The position numbers and the translations under genes were made by a program. Under the pieces are notes generated by a model, which was not told the DNA's origin, searched no databases, and saw only the letters and a program-made list of their open reading frames with translations. This document shows, piece after piece, positions 63,282-64,000 of a DNA stretch of 64,000 nucleotides. Position 1 is the first letter of the stretch. Each line of letters begins with the position of its first letter. Source of the stretch: Mycobacterium cookii (GTDB taxonomy: Bacteria; Actinomycetota; Actinomycetes; Mycobacteriales; Mycobacteriaceae). The stretch is from the NCBI RefSeq assembly GCF_010727945.1, contig NZ_AP022569.1:3410001-3474000 (forward strand). Direction: 5' to 3'.

Positions 63282-63707
63282 TCAAGCGCAGTTGACCCAC
63301 TCGTCGGTGCCGTCGGCGAAGAACTGCCGCTTCCACACCGGCAGCCGTGCCTTGATCGCGTCGACCAGGTCCGCGCAGGTGGAGAACGCCGCTTGGCGAT
63401 GGTCGGCGGCGACCGCAACCACCAGCGCGGCCTCGCCGATCTCCAGCACACCGACCCGGTGACTCGCAGCAACCGCACGCACCCCGGCGGATTGTCCGGC
63501 GACCTCGGCCACCACCGCGGCAAGAACGTCGGGCGCCGACGGGTGGGCCGAGTATTCCAGCCGGAGCACCTCGCGTCCGTGGTCGTGGTCGCGGATCATC
63601 CCGACAAACCCGACCACGGCCCCCGCGGCCGGATGGCTCACCAGGTCTTGGTGCTCGGCGAGCACAATCGGTTGATCCGTCAGCACGGCACGCACTACCA
63701 GCGTCAT
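63282..63707 (-). CDS. moaE: Molybdopterin synthase large subunit MoaE
   Basis: The protein has 141 residues from ATG 63707 ([14 protein letters not shown]); GTG 63713 is an alternative. Conserved MoaE features are [44 protein letters not shown], the catalytic Lys of [12 protein letters not shown] and the end DGTDEWV. It pairs with MoaD to build molybdopterin. It is homologous to Rv0866. In M. tuberculosis rpfA lies between moaD2 and moaE2; here the stops are one base apart and rpfA is absent. Confidence 0.95.
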   Translation of the reverse strand: MTLVVRAVLTDQPIVLAEHQDLVSHPAAGAVVGFVGMIRDHDHGREVLRLEYSAHPSAPDVLAAVVAEVAGQSAGVRAVAASHRVGVLEIGEAALVVAVAADHRQAAFSTCADLVDAIKARLPVWKRQFFADGTDEWVNCA

Positions 63708-63733
63708 CGCCACCCACTATATTGACGAACACC

Positions 63734-64000
63734 ATGCGGTCTGTTGAGGAACATCAACGCATTGTCGCCGAGCTGATCACGGCCCGACCCGCCCGCACGC
63801 TCGCGCTCGCCGATGCCGAGGGTCTTGTGCTGGCCGAGGACGTGACAGCGACCCTCGACTTGCCGGTCTTCGACAACTCCGCGATGGATGGTTACGCAGT
63901 GCGCGCCGAGGACGTCGTCGCGGCCACAGCTGCGTCACCCGTGAAACTGACTGTGGCCGAGGATATTCCGGCCGGCTGCAGCGACATTCTAATCCTCGAG
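63734..64000 (+). CDS. moeA: Molybdopterin molybdenumtransferase MoeA (3' end off window)
   Basis: Eighty-nine codons are visible from ATG 63734 (MRSVEEHQRIVAELIT). The segment LPVFDNSAMDGYAVRAEDV is the hallmark MoeA sequence near the start of domain 3. MoeA inserts molybdenum into adenylylated molybdopterin. Its ATG is 26 bases from the divergent moaE start, so the promoters must overlap the coding regions. The rest lies beyond the window edge. Confidence 0.93.
   Translation, partial: MRSVEEHQRIVAELITARPARTLALADAEGLVLAEDVTATLDLPVFDNSAMDGYAVRAEDVVAATAASPVKLTVAEDIPAGCSDILILE

Overview
The window is high-GC mycobacterial chromosome. The order ino1 - PadR regulator - DUF5318 protein - ponA1 - GT87-like membrane protein - rpsF - ssb - rpsR - rplI - dnaB (about 8.0-21.3 kb) matches the Mycobacterium tuberculosis Rv0044c-Rv0058 neighbourhood. 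A second conserved block, moaA-moaD / moaE / moeA, closes the window at 61.9-64 kb. The genus is secure from gene order and protein similarity; I cannot assign a species.

Left conserved part (1-21.3 kb). A partial amino-acid ABC transporter gene is translationally coupled to an LLM-family oxidoreductase. A tightly overlapping five-gene minus-strand operon follows (LLM oxidoreductase, sulfotransferase, TIM-barrel isomerase, DUF1214 protein, Rv0045c-type hydrolase). Next come ino1/PadR, an ssuD-like monooxygenase, the ponA1 region and the rpsF-ssb-rpsR-rplI operon, which is preceded by a probable S6:S18 leader. dnaB carries two inteins: a 145-residue class-3-like mini-intein inside the Walker A loop and a 424-residue LAGLIDADG intein at the second dnaB site.

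Accessory island (about 21.3-61.9 kb), lying between dnaB and moaA. It holds many oxidoreductases (Rieske oxygenases, P450, SDRs, TauD, ALDH, MpaB, AKR, ADH), seven TetR-type genes or remnants, one MarR regulator and many broken genes. The core (27.8-38.5 kb) is a catabolic cluster. It contains two Rieske oxygenase alpha subunits, each followed by a small protein of an unrecognised family, plus a [2Fe-2S] ferredoxin, SDRs, an amidohydrolase without its HxH metal motif, a TauD dioxygenase and a carboxymuconolactone-decarboxylase-like protein. Four sites resembling CAAGTA-N5-TACTTG lie in front of its transcription units and around the MarR gene, so it looks like one MarR regulon. Its substrate is unknown.

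Island edges and decay. A truncated TetR gene at 24.3 kb and an intact paralogue at 53.3 kb form diverged direct repeats flanking about 29 kb. The 24.3 kb copy breaks abruptly into a headless acyl-CoA dehydrogenase gene. Inside the repeats CYP136, an aldehyde dehydrogenase, an aldo/keto reductase and a phosphotransferase-DUF fusion gene carry frameshifts, mceG carries a nonsense codon and a truncation, and three further genes are fragments.

Right part (53-61.9 kb). A TetR/SDR pair shares a TGTAGCATATGCTACA-type operator. An hsp20 gene has a CIRCE element between its -35 and -10 boxes. Membrane proteins, a zinc alcohol dehydrogenase, a hydrolase and an MFS exporter follow. I saw no rRNA, tRNA, CRISPR array, integrase or intact transposase.
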